From assembly GCA_018669795.1 (NCBI GenBank), contig JABHSQ010000015.1, positions 58,510 to 122,509 on the forward strand: a stretch of 64,000 bases of DNA, given 5' to 3'. The notes under the pieces are model-generated. The model saw only the letters and a program-made list of their open reading frames with translations. It did no database searches and was not told where the DNA came from. Position 1 is the first letter of the stretch. Every line of letters starts with the position of its first letter. The stretch is from Flavobacteriaceae bacterium (lineage in GTDB: Bacteria; Bacteroidota; Bacteroidia; Flavobacteriales; Flavobacteriaceae). The position numbers and the translations under genes are program-made. Of the stretch, positions 46,853-56,501 are shown piece by piece.

Positions 46853-47365
46853 TTACCAATTTGCTAATGAAGCATTGAATATATCTTGTGTTATTCTTTC
46901 AAAAATAACATTAATTGCTTCGTCCTTTTGTGATCCTACCAATTGCGAACTTCCTGGATAATCGTAATAAAATCTAAATCGCTGATCAAAATCTTTTAAT
47001 TCTTCTTTTGTATTGTAAAAACGAACATTAATGATAATTGTTAATCTGTTTTGTGCTGCGGTAATTTCTGATGTTGCTGTAATAGGTGCAATGTAATATT
47101 CTACGATTTCACCTTCAAAAATTAAATCACCACTACTATTTACCAAATCTAAATTAGTTTGATTTAGCAAGAGGTCTTGTAATTTTAAAGTAAAATCTCT
47201 ATCAATTCCTGGCTCTACAATGGGAGCGTTATTTTTAAAATAATTTACTTGAAACGTTTTTGTGGTCGTATAATCTATATCGGCACCCGTAAAAGAATAA
47301 GTTCCACAACTAATAAAACCAATAGAAACTAAAATTAAAGCAATAATTATTTTTATTTTTTTCAT
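46853..47365 (-). CDS. lptE: LptE-like lipopolysaccharide assembly lipoprotein
   Basis: About 170 residues from the ATG at 47365, which gives a normal lipoprotein signal (IGFISCGTYSF with the lipobox Cys). A TTG codon at 47377 would add four residues and is less likely. The mature protein has the LptE pattern: DYTTTKTFQVNYF, GDLIFEGEIVEYYI and INVRFYN beta strands. LptE plugs LptD in the outer membrane. It follows the sigma-54 activator by 25 bases. Confidence 0.8.
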   Translation of the reverse strand: MKKIKIIIALILVSIGFISCGTYSFTGADIDYTTTKTFQVNYFKNNAPIVEPGIDRDFTLKLQDLLLNQTNLDLVNSSGDLIFEGEIVEYYIAPITATSEITAAQNRLTIIINVRFYNTKEELKDFDQRFRFYYDYPGSSQLVGSQKDEAINVIFERITQDIFNASLANW

Positions 47366-47390
47366 TGGTTTAGACAAGTATGAGACTAAT

Positions 47391-48686
47391 TTACAAATTA
47401 TATTGTTTAATTTTTCGATAAAGTGTTCTTTCTGAAATCCCTAATTCTTCTGCTGCATCTTTCCTTTTTCCGTGGTATTTTTCAAGTGATTTTTTAATCA
47501 ATTCCAATTCTTTTTCTTGAATAGATAAATTTTCTTCCTCCTCAATATCTTCTGCATATGCGTAGTTATTTGAAGAGTCTGATTTTTGATTGTACTGTTC
47601 TGGTTGGTTTTCAGAAATGCCAAGGACTTTTATATTTTCTATGGGTGTTTCAAAGTCTTGATCTACTAAGTCTGCTAAGCTGTCTTCAGAATTTTTAGTA
47701 TCGCTATGCATCTTGTTGATGATGTTAGAGTGCTCTTCTTGTACTTTAGTATTGTTGCCAGTTTTTATTAACTCTAAAGTTAATTTTTTTACATCATTTA
47801 AATCACGTTGCATATCGAAAAGCACTTTGTAAAGTAATTCTCTTTCATTACTAAAATCACCTTCCTTCTTTTTAGTCTCAATAACGGCTGGAAGATTGCT
47901 TCCAACATCTTTTAAGTAATTTCGCAACGTTTGGTAGCTTATGGTTCTATCTTTTTCTAAAACCGATATTTGTTCAGCTATATTTCTTAACTGACGAATA
48001 TTTCCTCCCCAATGATATTTTAATAGTAAATCTGTTGCTTGCTGATCTAATCTAATCGTTGGCATCTTATATTTTTGAGCAAAATCTGATGCGAATTTTC
48101 TAAAAATTAAATGAATGTCTTCTGCTCGTTCTCGCAATGGAGGTATGTTAATTTCAATAGTGCTTAAACGGTAATAAAGATCTTCTCTAAATTTACCTTT
48201 GCTAATATTTTCTGCCATATTAATATTAGTAGCAGCAACAATACGAACATCGGTTTTTTGATTTTTTGAAGAACCAACCTTTAAAAATTCTCCAGTTTCT
48301 AAAACACGTAACAAACGAACTTGAGTTGGAAGTGGAAGTTCTCCTACTTCATCTAGAAAAATAGTCCCTCCATCTGCAACTTCAAAATAACCATTTCTAG
48401 TTGAAGTTGCTCCAGTAAAAGCTCCTTTTTCATGGCCAAACAATTCACTGTCGATAGTTCCTTCAGGGATGGCGCCACAGTTAACAGCAATATATTTGCC
48501 ATGCTTACGATGCGATAAAGAATGTATAATTTTAGGAATACTTTCTTTACCAACTCCACTTTCCCCGGTTACTAAAACAGATATATCGGTTGGAGCCACG
48601 CGAATTGCTTTTTCGATTACTCTATTTAAGTTTGGATCATTTCCAATTATTCCGAAACGTTGTTTTGTTGCTTGTACTGATTCCAT
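47391..48686 (-). CDS. Sigma-54 dependent transcriptional activator without receiver domain
   Basis: A 431-residue bacterial enhancer-binding protein starting directly with the AAA+ domain: Walker A GESGVGKE (41-48), sigma-54 contact loop GAFTGA (88-93), Walker B region GGTIFLDEVGEL (106-117) and arginine finger region FREDLYYRL near 178. A long acidic linker follows, then a Fis-type helix-turn-helix (RKDAAEELGISERTLYRKI) at the end. The absence of an N-terminal sensing domain suggests control by abundance or by a protein partner. It lies between miaB and lptE, a usual flavobacterial order. Confidence 0.9.
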   Translation of the reverse strand: MESVQATKQRFGIIGNDPNLNRVIEKAIRVAPTDISVLVTGESGVGKESIPKIIHSLSHRKHGKYIAVNCGAIPEGTIDSELFGHEKGAFTGATSTRNGYFEVADGGTIFLDEVGELPLPTQVRLLRVLETGEFLKVGSSKNQKTDVRIVAATNINMAENISKGKFREDLYYRLSTIEINIPPLRERAEDIHLIFRKFASDFAQKYKMPTIRLDQQATDLLLKYHWGGNIRQLRNIAEQISVLEKDRTISYQTLRNYLKDVGSNLPAVIETKKKEGDFSNERELLYKVLFDMQRDLNDVKKLTLELIKTGNNTKVQEEHSNIINKMHSDTKNSEDSLADLVDQDFETPIENIKVLGISENQPEQYNQKSDSSNNYAYAEDIEEEENLSIQEKELELIKKSLEKYHGKRKDAAEELGISERTLYRKIKQYNL

Positions 48687-48692
48687 AATTCT

Positions 48693-48710
48693 TCCCCGCG
48701 AAGGCGGGGA
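48693..48710. repeat. GC-rich palindrome downstream of miaB
   Basis: A perfect 7-base inverted repeat, TCCCCGC and GCGGGGA, with loop GAAG, in the short gap between miaB and the sigma-54 activator. It has the same REP-like form as the palindrome in arsS and the same flanking GATC as the one upstream of miaB. Confidence 0.55.
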
Positions 48711-48749
48711 TCTTATTTTTGTTAATCTCTATTTATTTTTGGTTATCCA

Positions 48750-50195
48750 TTAATTATCGTCAGGATAACCAATGCCATCGCCAATAAGTGTGGCACTAGT
48801 ACAACCCGATATTTTTACCATTACAAATTCTCCAACTTTATAATCTTTCTTAGGAAAAACTGCCATGGTATTTTGTGATGTTCTCCCAGCCCAGTGTTGA
48901 TTGCTTTTTTTAGATTCTTTTTCAATTAATACCTCGAAAGTGTCACCCACAAAAGCTTCTGTTCTAAATGCACAATGCGCTCTTTGTAATGCAACGATTT
49001 CTGCTAATCTTCTTTTTTTAACTTCTTCTGGAACATCGTCTTTAATTTTTCTAGCTGCTAAAGTTCCTGGTCTTTCAGAATATGCAAACATATACCCATA
49101 ATCATATTTTACATATTCCATTAAACTCAAAGTATCTTGGTGATCTTTTTCGGTTTCTGTTGGAAAACCGGTGATTATATCTTGAGATATCGTACAGTTT
49201 GGTAAAATTTTACGAACGTTATCAATCAATTTTATATACTCTTCACGAGTATGTTGTCTGTTCATTCCTTTTAATATTCTGGTGCTACCACTTTGAACAG
49301 GTAAGTGTATATAGTCACATATGTTTTTATATTTAGCCATGGTATGCAATACGTTAACCTCCATATCCTGTGGATTGGATGTAGAAAAACGCAAACGCAT
49401 TTTAGGTTCTGCTGTTGCAACTAAGTCGAGTAGTTGAGCAAAATCTGTTGCTGTAGCTTTTTGGATTTCTGAAGCTTTTTTGAAATTTTTTTTAAGCCCT
49501 CCGCCATACCATAAATAACTATCTACATTTTGACCTAATAAAGTGATTTCTTTATACCCTTTTTGTGCAAGATCATGTACTTCTTCTACTATACTTTGAG
49601 GGTCTCTACTTCTTTCTCTTCCTCTAGTGAAAGGGACTACGCAAAAAGTACACATATTATCGCAACCTCTTGTAATGCTTACAAATGCAGTCACTCCATT
49701 TCCTCCTAACCGTACTGGAGAAATATCTCCATAAGTTTCGTCTTTAGATAGAATTACATTTACAGCATCTCTGCCATCGTCCACTTCTTTTATTAAGTTA
49801 GGAAGGTCTTTATAAGCATCTGGTCCTACCACTAAATCTACTATTTTTTCTTCTTCTAGAAACTTTTCCTTTAAACGTTCTGCCATACATCCTAATACAC
49901 CCACTTTCATTCCTGGGTTTATTTTTTTTACAGCATTGTATTTTTGTAAACGTTTTCTAATGGTTTGTTCTGCTTTATCTCTAATAGAACATGTGTTAAC
50001 AAGAACTAAATCGGCGTCTTCAAGGTTTTGAGTAGTATTAAAACCTTCATTAGCTAGAATAGAAGCGACAATTTCACTATCACTAAAATTCATTGCACAG
50101 CCATAGCTTTCTATGAATAAGTTACGGGTATTTTTTTTATTAGTATCTAGAACTAAAGCTTCGCCTTGTTTCTCTTCGTTAATAATTTTTTCCAT
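48750..50195 (-). CDS. miaB: tRNA-2-methylthio-N6-isopentenyladenosine synthase MiaB
   Basis: A 481-residue methylthiotransferase: the N-terminal UPF0004 domain with Cys33 (YGCAMN), Cys69 (NTCSIRD) and Cys103 (GCMAE) holds one 4Fe-4S cluster; the radical SAM domain has CDNMCTFC (Cys178, Cys182, Cys185); a C-terminal TRAM domain (about 415-478) binds tRNA. It methylthiolates A37 of tRNAs reading UNN codons, probably including the tRNA-Phe of this window. All key cysteines are present. First gene of the run toward secG. Confidence 0.95.
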   Translation of the reverse strand: MEKIINEEKQGEALVLDTNKKNTRNLFIESYGCAMNFSDSEIVASILANEGFNTTQNLEDADLVLVNTCSIRDKAEQTIRKRLQKYNAVKKINPGMKVGVLGCMAERLKEKFLEEEKIVDLVVGPDAYKDLPNLIKEVDDGRDAVNVILSKDETYGDISPVRLGGNGVTAFVSITRGCDNMCTFCVVPFTRGRERSRDPQSIVEEVHDLAQKGYKEITLLGQNVDSYLWYGGGLKKNFKKASEIQKATATDFAQLLDLVATAEPKMRLRFSTSNPQDMEVNVLHTMAKYKNICDYIHLPVQSGSTRILKGMNRQHTREEYIKLIDNVRKILPNCTISQDIITGFPTETEKDHQDTLSLMEYVKYDYGYMFAYSERPGTLAARKIKDDVPEEVKKRRLAEIVALQRAHCAFRTEAFVGDTFEVLIEKESKKSNQHWAGRTSQNTMAVFPKKDYKVGEFVMVKISGCTSATLIGDGIGYPDDN

Positions 50196-50209
50196 AGGTT
50201 TCTTCGCTA

Positions 50210-50225
50210 AGCGGAGATCGTTATA
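50210..50225. repeat. Decayed GC-rich palindrome upstream of miaB
   Basis: On the minus strand CTCCGC-TTA-GCGAAG is a near-palindrome (one G-T type mismatch) preceded by GAT and followed by AAAC. It resembles the intact copy downstream of miaB (GATCCCCGC ... GAAGAA), so the two may be of the same mobile family. Confidence 0.4.
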
Positions 50226-50257
50226 AGATTATACTTCGCCTATTAATTGCACGGAAA

Positions 50258-50274
50258 ATTAATTGTCAATTAAT
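50258..50274. promoter_or_regulatory. Perfect 8-base dyad upstream of miaB
   Basis: ATTAATTG and CAATTAAT separated by one T. It lies between the miaB promoter element and the miaB start. It could be an operator, but AT-rich dyads arise easily by chance. Confidence 0.3.
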
Positions 50275-50298
50275 AAGCCTGCTTTTATTAAGACACCG

Positions 50299-50306
50299 CA
50301 AAGATA
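50299..50306 (-). promoter_or_regulatory. -7 promoter element of miaB
   Basis: On the minus strand TATCTTTG matches TAnnTTTG about 100 bases before the miaB ATG, implying a leader that contains the dyad and the palindrome. Confidence 0.4.
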
Positions 50307-50558
50307 CAATTTAATTGATATTTATGACATAATGGCAGTATTATTTTTTATAATTTTGTTTCAAAACAACTACTATAATTGCTAATTAGGTGTAATATTT
50401 TGTTTTGCTGGATTATTTTTTACTGCGTATTTCGCGTATTTTTCTATTTGCTGTTTTTATAAAGAAATCATTGATTTTGTTGGAGATAACGAAGACTTTT
50501 CAGTACAATACAACAATTGGTATATCATAATAAATTTACTATTTTTGGTTTTAAAAAA

Positions 50559-50587
50559 TTGAGTTTTAAAAAATTCATATACTTTTG
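50559..50587 (+). promoter_or_regulatory. Promoter of topA
   Basis: TTG (50559-50561), 18 bases, then TACTTTTG (50580-50587): a good match to the Bacteroidota consensus, 20 bases before the topA ATG. Confidence 0.65.
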
Positions 50588-50607
50588 TTGACCAAATAAA
50601 ACTGTAT

Positions 50608-53097
50608 ATGGCAAAGAATTTAGTGATTGTTGAGTCCCCGGCGAAAGCAAAAACAATAGAAAAATTTTTAGGAAAAGATTTTAAAGTAACTTCAAGTTTT
50701 GGTCATATTGCCGACCTTCCTTCTAAGGAATTAGGTGTAGATGTAGACGGAGATTTTACGCCTAAGTATATAGTACCTAGCGATAAAAAAAGTCTGGTAA
50801 GAGAATTAAAATCGGAAGCTAAAAAAGCTGAAATGGTCTGGTTAGCCAGTGATGAGGATCGAGAAGGAGAGGCAATTGCTTGGCACTTATCAGAAAGTTT
50901 AAATTTAACAGAGAGCAATACGAAGCGAATTGTTTTTCATGAGATCACAAAAACAGCCATACTAAAAGCGATTGAAAATCCAAGAAAAATAAATTACAAT
51001 ATCGTCAATGCACAACAAGCAAGAAGGGTATTAGATAGGTTGGTTGGTTATGAATTATCTCCTGTTTTATGGAGAAAGGTTAAAGGAGGGCTTTCGGCAG
51101 GAAGGGTTCAGTCGGTAGCGGTTCGATTAATTGTTGAACGCGAACGCCAAATTGAAGTCTTTAAACCCCTTGCTTCTTTTAGAATTGTAGCAGAATTTAC
51201 AACTAATACTGGAAGTAAGTTTAAAGCAAAACTTCCTAAGAATTTTAAAACTGAAAAGGAAGCACGTGATTTTTTAACTAAGAATATAGGAGCTAGCTAT
51301 AATGTTTCAGATTTAGTAAAAAAACCAGCAAAAAAATCACCAGCACCCCCTTTTACAACATCAACACTTCAACAAGAAGCTTCCAGAAAATTATATTATT
51401 CAGTAGGAAAAACAATGACCATTGCTCAGCGATTATATGAAGCGGGTCATATCACCTATATGAGAACGGATAGTGTTAATCTTTCTAACGATGCAAAACA
51501 AGCTGCTGAAGAAGAAATATCAAATTCCTTTGGTAAAGAATATAGTACCCCTAGAACTTTTAAAGGTAAAGCTAAAGGAGCTCAAGAAGCCCACGAAGCA
51601 ATTCGTCCAACAGATATGTCAAGACATACTATAAGTGGTGATTATGATCAAGAAAGACTATACTCTCTAATTTGGAAACGTACTATTGCCTCACAAATGA
51701 GTGATGCTCATTTAGAGCGTACTAATGTGAAGATCGATAGTAGTGCGTCAGTTTCGGAGCAATTTGTAGCAAATGGAGAAATGATCAAATTTGATGGTTT
51801 CCTAAAAGTTTATTTAGAAGGAACCGATTTAGAAGATGAAGAGCAAGAAGGGATGTTGCCAAAATTAACAGTTGGCGACACCTTGTTAAAAAATTATATT
51901 ACAGCTACACAACGATTTACAAGACCGCCTTATCGTTATACGGAGGCATCTTTAGTTAAGCAAATGGAAGAATTAGGGATAGGAAGACCATCTACCTATG
52001 CACCAACAATTTCGACAATTATTAATCGTAATTATGTAGAAAAAGGGACAATAGAAGGGGTAGAGCGCAGCTATTTGCAATTAAGCCTAACGGATAATGT
52101 AAAAGATAATATGCTTACTGAAGTAATTGGTTCTGATAAAGGAAAGTTAGTGCCAACAGATATTGGAATGATTGTAAATGACTTTCTTGTTGAACATTTT
52201 GAATATATATTAGATTATAATTTTACAGCCAAAGTTGAAGAAGATTTTGATAATATAGCTGAAGGAAAAAAAGAGTGGACGGATATGATGAATGAATTTT
52301 ATAAAAAATTCCATCCGCAAATTGAAAATGTAACTGAAAATGCTGATAGAGAAAGTGGAGAACGTGTTTTAGGTAAGGATCCGCAATCTGGAAAAACAGT
52401 TTTAGTGCGTTTAGGTAAATTTGGCCCTATGGCTCAAATAGGAGCTCCAGATGATGAGGAAAAGAAATTTGCAAGCCTTCGTCCAGATCAGCAATTACAT
52501 CAAGTGACATTTGAAGAGGTAATGGATTTATTTAAACTTCCGAAGGATCTTGGATTGTATGATGGTTTTGAAGTTCAAATAAATAATGGTCGCTTTGGTC
52601 CTTATATTAAGTTTGATTCTAAGTTTATTTCGCTTTCAAAAGAAATGGATCCACTAGATGTAGATATGGATAAAGCAATAGAGCTTATCGAAGAAAAAAG
52701 AAAAGCAGATGCTCCTATCTATATGTATGAAGAATTGTCGGTGCAAAAAGGAACAGGAAGATTTGGACCATTTATAAAATGGAATAATATGTTTATCAAT
52801 GTCAATAAAAAATATGATTTTGATAACCTTACCGATGCTGATATCGTTGAATTAATTGAAACTAAAAAGCAAAAGGAAATCGATAAATTGATACATAATT
52901 GGACTGATGAAGGTATTCGATTAGAAAAAGCACGTTGGGGACGTTTTAATCTTATAAAAGGAAAAACTAAAATCGAACTTCCTAAAACAACGAATGCTGA
53001 TAAAATGACTTTAGAACAGGCTTTGGATATATTTGAAAAAAAGAAACCAAAGAGAAAGGCAGCAGCTAAGAAAAAACCAGCAGCTAAGAAAAAATAA
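50608..53097 (+). CDS. topA: DNA topoisomerase I
   Basis: An 829-residue type IA topoisomerase: TOPRIM domain with VIVESPAKAKTIEKFLG at the start and SDEDREGEAIAWHL near residue 87, the active-site tyrosine in HITYMRTDS near 284, then C-terminal TOPRIM-like repeats instead of cysteine zinc fingers, ending in a Lys/Ala tail (KRKAAAKKKPAAKKK) likely to bind DNA. It removes negative supercoils. The stop overlaps the next ATG by one base (TAATG), so topA and the arginase-like gene are coupled. Confidence 0.96.
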   Translation: MAKNLVIVESPAKAKTIEKFLGKDFKVTSSFGHIADLPSKELGVDVDGDFTPKYIVPSDKKSLVRELKSEAKKAEMVWLASDEDREGEAIAWHLSESLNLTESNTKRIVFHEITKTAILKAIENPRKINYNIVNAQQARRVLDRLVGYELSPVLWRKVKGGLSAGRVQSVAVRLIVERERQIEVFKPLASFRIVAEFTTNTGSKFKAKLPKNFKTEKEARDFLTKNIGASYNVSDLVKKPAKKSPAPPFTTSTLQQEASRKLYYSVGKTMTIAQRLYEAGHITYMRTDSVNLSNDAKQAAEEEISNSFGKEYSTPRTFKGKAKGAQEAHEAIRPTDMSRHTISGDYDQERLYSLIWKRTIASQMSDAHLERTNVKIDSSASVSEQFVANGEMIKFDGFLKVYLEGTDLEDEEQEGMLPKLTVGDTLLKNYITATQRFTRPPYRYTEASLVKQMEELGIGRPSTYAPTISTIINRNYVEKGTIEGVERSYLQLSLTDNVKDNMLTEVIGSDKGKLVPTDIGMIVNDFLVEHFEYILDYNFTAKVEEDFDNIAEGKKEWTDMMNEFYKKFHPQIENVTENADRESGERVLGKDPQSGKTVLVRLGKFGPMAQIGAPDDEEKKFASLRPDQQLHQVTFEEVMDLFKLPKDLGLYDGFEVQINNGRFGPYIKFDSKFISLSKEMDPLDVDMDKAIELIEEKRKADAPIYMYEELSVQKGTGRFGPFIKWNNMFINVNKKYDFDNLTDADIVELIETKKQKEIDKLIHNWTDEGIRLEKARWGRFNLIKGKTKIELPKTTNADKMTLEQALDIFEKKKPKRKAAAKKKPAAKKK

Positions 53098-54260
53098 TGA
53101 TAGAATTCCTTACTCCAGTTTCTAAAACTGTTCTTGCTCATAGAGAAGTATTGCCAAATGGTGTTCTTGGGAAAATCATTGCAGTTTATTCAAATACTGA
53201 AGAATTACCAGCTCTAGAGAATGTCAAATTTGCACTTCTTGGAGTTAAGGAAAACAGGAATGATGTTGATTTTATTGGAGAAGAAATATGCTTTGATGAA
53301 ATAAGAAAATCACTGTATTCTTTATATCCGGGTAATTGGCCTTATCGAATCATCGATTTGGGTGATATTGAACAAGGAGAATCTGTACAAGACAGTCATT
53401 TTGCAATGAAGACCGTAATGGAGGAGCTCCTTAAGAAAGAAATTATACCGCTTTTACTTTGTGGAAGTCAAGATTTAGCTTATTCTCAATATAGGTCCTA
53501 TGACTTTTTAGGAAATATGGTAAATATTACCAATATAGACAGTAAATTTGATTTAGGTGATGCGGAACAGCCAATGACTAATAAATCTTTTGTTGGAAAA
53601 ATAATTGTAGATAAGCCTTATAGCTTGTTTAACTACAGCAATATTGGGTATCAATCTTATTTTAATTCTCCAGAAGAAATCCAACTCATGGAGAAATTAT
53701 TTTTTGATGGTTACCGATTGGGAGAAGTTATTTCAGATATTACCTTGGTAGAGCCTGTTTTAAGAGATTCCGACATGGTTTTTTTAGATATTGGAACAAT
53801 AAAAAGCGCTGATTTAAGTTATAAAAATAGTAGAAGTCCAAATGGATTTGATGGTAGAGAGATATGTGCAATTTCTAGATATGCTGGAATTAGTAATAAA
53901 GTAACATCTTTCGGAGTATATGAATTAAAAGACTTTAAAAATTCAAAAAGTGCCGCTATGTTAATTGCACAAATTTTTTGGTACTTTATTGAAGGATTTA
54001 ATTTTAGAGTTTCTGATGATGATTTCAGTGATGAAACACAGTATGTAATTTACAAAGTGCCAATTGAAGATGATATATTAATATTTAAAAAAAGTAATAA
54101 AACTGGGCGATGGTGGATAGAATTGCCTTTTTTTTTAAATATTGATAATAAATTAAAAAGAGAAACGTTATTACCTTGCACTTATGGCGATTATTTGAGT
54201 GCTTGTAATCAGGAAATACCTGAAAGGTGGATGAAAGCCCGCCGAAAAAATGAATTATAA
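53097..54260 (+). CDS. Arginase/formimidoylglutamase-like protein with degenerate metal site
   Basis: A 387-residue protein of the ureohydrolase (arginase/agmatinase/formiminoglutamase) fold, found before gldK in gliding flavobacteria. The metal-binding motifs have changed: GGxH has become GSQD (residues 123-126), DAHxD has become DSKFD (Asp148, Asp152), and the SxDxDxxDP region reads FLDIGTIKSAD near residue 235. With the histidines gone, binuclear manganese and arginase chemistry are unlikely. A scaffolding or regulatory role tied to topA (one-base overlap) or the type IX secretion genes (121 bases further on) is an inference. Confidence 0.75.
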   Translation: MIEFLTPVSKTVLAHREVLPNGVLGKIIAVYSNTEELPALENVKFALLGVKENRNDVDFIGEEICFDEIRKSLYSLYPGNWPYRIIDLGDIEQGESVQDSHFAMKTVMEELLKKEIIPLLLCGSQDLAYSQYRSYDFLGNMVNITNIDSKFDLGDAEQPMTNKSFVGKIIVDKPYSLFNYSNIGYQSYFNSPEEIQLMEKLFFDGYRLGEVISDITLVEPVLRDSDMVFLDIGTIKSADLSYKNSRSPNGFDGREICAISRYAGISNKVTSFGVYELKDFKNSKSAAMLIAQIFWYFIEGFNFRVSDDDFSDETQYVIYKVPIEDDILIFKKSNKTGRWWIELPFFLNIDNKLKRETLLPCTYGDYLSACNQEIPERWMKARRKNEL

Positions 54261-54314
54261 TTACAAACAAACTAATTTAATATCGAAAAATTGAAGGGTT
54301 TTTTAATAAACATG

Positions 54315-54345
54315 TTGTTTTTTAAAATTTTTATAAATAGGTTTG
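54315..54345 (+). promoter_or_regulatory. Promoter of the gldKLMN operon
   Basis: TTG (54315-54317), 20 bases, then TAGGTTTG (54338-54345), a full consensus match, 36 bases before the gldK ATG. Confidence 0.65.
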
Positions 54346-54381
54346 CGCCCTCAAATTTTCGATAATTTAACCTAAATACCT

Positions 54382-55755
54382 ATGAAAAAGCTTATTGCAT
54401 TTATTGCGATTATTCTTATCTTATATAGTTGTAATACGAGTGATCGTGGAGAGTTGGTAGGAACTATAGGAAAGCAATGGAATCCAGAGAAGCCGTTTGG
54501 TATGACACTTATTCCTGGAGGGGCGTTTATTATGGGTAAATCAGATGATGATTTTGTAGCTGTAAATGATGCCCCAACTAAGACAGTGACTGTTCGTTCT
54601 TTTTATATGGATGAAACTGAAATTACCAATGCAGAATATCGTCAGTTCGTTTATTGGGTTCGTGATTCAACGGTACGATTAAAATTAGCTATTTTAGCAG
54701 ATGAAGTTGGTGCTACGGCAGGTGATGAAGGTATTGGAGAATTTGCTTTTGTTGATCAAGAGAATGAGGAAATGACTCCATATGATCAATACATGTATGA
54801 TAATTATTTCGGGATGGGTGATGATTTCTATGCAGGTAGAAAAATTAATAATAATATAGACATTCAATGGGATACTGCTAATTACCCAGATGAATACTAT
54901 AGTGAGGTAATGGATACTATGTACATTCCCTCTGAAGAAGCATATAATGGACAACGTACTATTGATGTTACAAAGTTAAATTTCCAGTATACCTATATGG
55001 ATATGCAAGCTGCTGCAAGAGACGATAGTAAGCGTAGAAAAGATTTTATCATTAAAGAAGATATTAATATTTACCCAGATACTACTGTTTGGATAAAGGA
55101 TTATAACTATTCTTATAACGAACCAATGCACAATGATTATTTTTGGCATCAGGCTTATGGAGATTACCCTGTAGTAGGTGTTAGTTGGAAACAAGCTAAA
55201 GCATTTTCTGTTTGGAGAACGCTATATAAAAACTCTTATCAAAAATCTAGAAGACGTCAACAAATAAATGCATTTAGATTACCTAGTGAAGCTGAATGGG
55301 AATATGCTGCCCGTGGTGGTCTAGAATCTGCTACATATCCTTGGGGTGGGCCTTATACGAAAAATGATCGTGGATGCTTTAGAGCCAACTTTAAGCCATT
55401 ACGTGGAGATTATGCAGCTGACCAAGCATTATATACAGTGGAAGCTAAATCGTATGAAGCTAATGGTTATGGTCTTTATAATATGTCAGGGAATGTATCT
55501 GAATGGGTAGATTCTTCTTATGAGCCTTCTTCTTATGACATTTCATCTAATATGAATCCAAATGTAAACGATACAGGAAATTTGCGTAAAGTTTTACGTG
55601 GAGGATCTTGGAAAGATATCGCTTATTTCTTACAGGTAAGTTCTAGAGATTACGAATATGCTGATTCTTCTAGAAGCTACATTGGTTTCAGAAATGTTCA
55701 AGATTATATGGGTACTGACGTTGTATTAAATGAAAAATTAGGAGACGCTCGTTAA
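54382..55755 (+). CDS. gldK: Gliding motility lipoprotein GldK
   Basis: A 457-residue lipoprotein (lipobox ILYSC, Cys17) with a formylglycine-generating-enzyme-like fold: FGMTLIPGGAFIMG near residue 39, SFYMDETEITNAEY near 75, FRLPSEAEWEYAARGG near 295 and GNVSEWVDSSY near 373, VLRGGSW near 408. GldK (PorK) forms the periplasmic ring of the type IX secretion system with GldN under the outer membrane. First gene of gldKLMN. Confidence 0.95.
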   Translation: MKKLIAFIAIILILYSCNTSDRGELVGTIGKQWNPEKPFGMTLIPGGAFIMGKSDDDFVAVNDAPTKTVTVRSFYMDETEITNAEYRQFVYWVRDSTVRLKLAILADEVGATAGDEGIGEFAFVDQENEEMTPYDQYMYDNYFGMGDDFYAGRKINNNIDIQWDTANYPDEYYSEVMDTMYIPSEEAYNGQRTIDVTKLNFQYTYMDMQAAARDDSKRRKDFIIKEDINIYPDTTVWIKDYNYSYNEPMHNDYFWHQAYGDYPVVGVSWKQAKAFSVWRTLYKNSYQKSRRRQQINAFRLPSEAEWEYAARGGLESATYPWGGPYTKNDRGCFRANFKPLRGDYAADQALYTVEAKSYEANGYGLYNMSGNVSEWVDSSYEPSSYDISSNMNPNVNDTGNLRKVLRGGSWKDIAYFLQVSSRDYEYADSSRSYIGFRNVQDYMGTDVVLNEKLGDAR

Positions 55756-55804
55756 ACCTCAAAAAAAATTAAAACCAAACTTAACTTATAAATTAAAAAT
55801 TATT

Positions 55805-56452
55805 ATGGCAGAATCAAAATCTACAAAGAAATTATTTAATATGGCCTACGGTTTAGGAGCCTCTATCGTAATTATTGGAGCGCTATTTAAAATTCTTCAC
55901 TGGGAAATAGGACCACTTAATGGTGGGATATTATTAGCCGTGGGACTAATTACGGAAGCTTTAATTTTTGCCGTTTCTGCATTTGAACCCGTAGACGATG
56001 ACTTAGATTGGTCTTTAGTATATCCGGAATTAGCTGGAAATATGGGAAAAGATAGAAACAAAGATGGTGATCCAGACGCGGAGGGTATCTTGTCTAAAAA
56101 ATTAGACGAAATGCTTAAAGGTGCTCATATCGATTCTGAATTAATGGAAAGTCTTTCTGAAAGCATTCGTTCTTTTGAAGAAACAGCAAAACACATGGTA
56201 CCAACTACTAACGCAATTGATTCTACTAAGAAGTATGGTGAAGAAATGGCATTAGCAGCTGCTCAAATGGAATCGTTAAATAGTTTGTACAAAGTTCAAG
56301 TAGAATCTTCTAGTCGTCAAGTTGAAATGAATGATCAAGTGGCTGAAAATACAGAACAATTAAAAAATCAAATGGAAAATTTAACAACTAATCTTTCTTC
56401 ATTAAATGGAGTTTATGGCGGTATGTTATCTGCAATGGGAAGTAAAAATTAA
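55805..56452 (+). CDS. gldL: Gliding motility protein GldL
   Basis: 215 residues, two N-terminal membrane helices (about 15-30 and 38-60) joined by LHWEIGPLNGG, with a glutamate inside the second helix (Glu51, matching the essential membrane glutamate known in GldL of F. johnsoniae), then a helical cytoplasmic domain. GldL forms the stator around GldM and converts proton-motive force into rotation or movement for type IX secretion and gliding. Confidence 0.95.
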   Translation: MAESKSTKKLFNMAYGLGASIVIIGALFKILHWEIGPLNGGILLAVGLITEALIFAVSAFEPVDDDLDWSLVYPELAGNMGKDRNKDGDPDAEGILSKKLDEMLKGAHIDSELMESLSESIRSFEETAKHMVPTTNAIDSTKKYGEEMALAAAQMESLNSLYKVQVESSSRQVEMNDQVAENTEQLKNQMENLTTNLSSLNGVYGGMLSAMGSKN

Positions 56453-56501
56453 GGCGGTTTTTAACTGTAATTATAATATTAATTCTTAAAAAGAAATTAA
56501 A

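Larger units (their letters stand above)
50196..50607. other. Intergenic region between divergent miaB and topA
   Basis: Some 410 bases with no supported gene. It holds a decayed GC-rich palindrome near 50210-50225, a perfect 8-base dyad at 50258-50274, the miaB promoter element and the topA promoter. The middle part (50320-50550) shows no clear function. Confidence 0.7.
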
